Below, piece after piece: positions 5,559 to 5,655 of a stretch of 5,655 nucleotides of DNA (within the stretch, counting starts at the first letter, position 1; each line of letters opens with the position of its first letter). The notes beneath the pieces are model-generated. The model saw nothing but the letters and a program-made list of their open reading frames with translations. It was not told the DNA's origin and did not search any database. The DNA is taken from the NCBI GenBank assembly GCA_934247875.1, contig CAKQJZ010000106.1, positions 1 to 5,655 on the forward strand. The letters are read 5' to 3'. This DNA comes from an uncultured Spirochaetales bacterium. Lineage in GTDB: Bacteria > Spirochaetota > Spirochaetia > Sphaerochaetales > Sphaerochaetaceae. The position numbers and the translations under genes are program-made.

Positions 5559-5655
5559 GGGAGTTTAATTTAATTAAAAGAGGAAATTGCAAAAGTCTGT
5601 TAGCGCCCTAATGCAATGAATAAATATTCAAAATAGATGTCTTGCGGTTTTTTCT
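5559..5655. other. Right flank of the IS, no gene seen
   Basis: All frames close quickly. The only structures are the perfect 14-bp dyad TGAATAAATATTCA (5617-5630) and an imperfect palindrome TTAGCGCCCTAA (5600-5611). A T run at the edge (5648-5653) lacks a matching stem within the window, so no terminator is called. Confidence 0.5.

Noticed and set aside
5570..5618. Short coding start after the IS (AGAGG followed by TTG)
   Set aside because: The frame closes after about ten codons; no gene can be supported.
5642..5654. Intrinsic terminator at the right edge
   Set aside because: A T run is present, but no complementary upstream stem is found inside the window.

Overview
This is a bacterial accessory region with an AT-rich, low-to-moderate GC base composition. 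It carries a short gene tail, an orphan HigA-type antitoxin, two different ATPases with nuclease-like C-termini, one unrecognised ORF and a complete IS element. The host cannot be fixed from this window. The HigA type, the paired AAA-type ATPases and the IS1634/IS4-type transposase would suit an anaerobic, host-associated or rumen-type Spirochaetota or Clostridia lineage; this is a weak inference.

Layout: (1) 1-44 is probably the last 13 codons of a gene entering from the left. (2) 45-256 is non-coding and dense in short perfect dyads, ending in a possible operator. (3) 276-557 (+) encodes a 93-aa HigA-family XRE antitoxin with no toxin beside it. Its C-terminal tail appears frameshifted: the family-like sequence continues in another frame to 604. 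(4) 605-854 has no convincing gene, but holds a 23-bp direct repeat and a 12-bp perfect hairpin that ends on the Shine-Dalgarno sequence of the next gene. (5) 855-2036 (+) encodes an AAA_14/DUF4143 ATPase. (6) 2050-3450 (-) is convergent with it, 13 bp away, and encodes an ATPase_2/DUF234 ATPase with a good sigma70-type promoter at 3469-3497. (7) 3551-3997 (-) is a 148-aa ORF I do not recognise. (8) 4058-5554 is an IS element with an intact DDE transposase (4099-5538, +), inverted ends and a possible TTTT target duplication. (9) 5559-5655 shows no gene.

How the genes may fit together: the two ATPases share one plan (P-loop NTPase, winged helix, PD-(D/E)xK-like fold) but belong to different families. 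The nuclease motif is intact in the minus-strand protein and altered in the plus-strand one. Neither family has a well-established function. The orphan antitoxin, the IS and the paired ATPases look like a variable or defence/conflict type island, but a joint system is only an inference. The best leads are the hairpin/repeat leader of the DUF4143 gene, the convergent ATPase pair, and the frameshifted orphan antitoxin.
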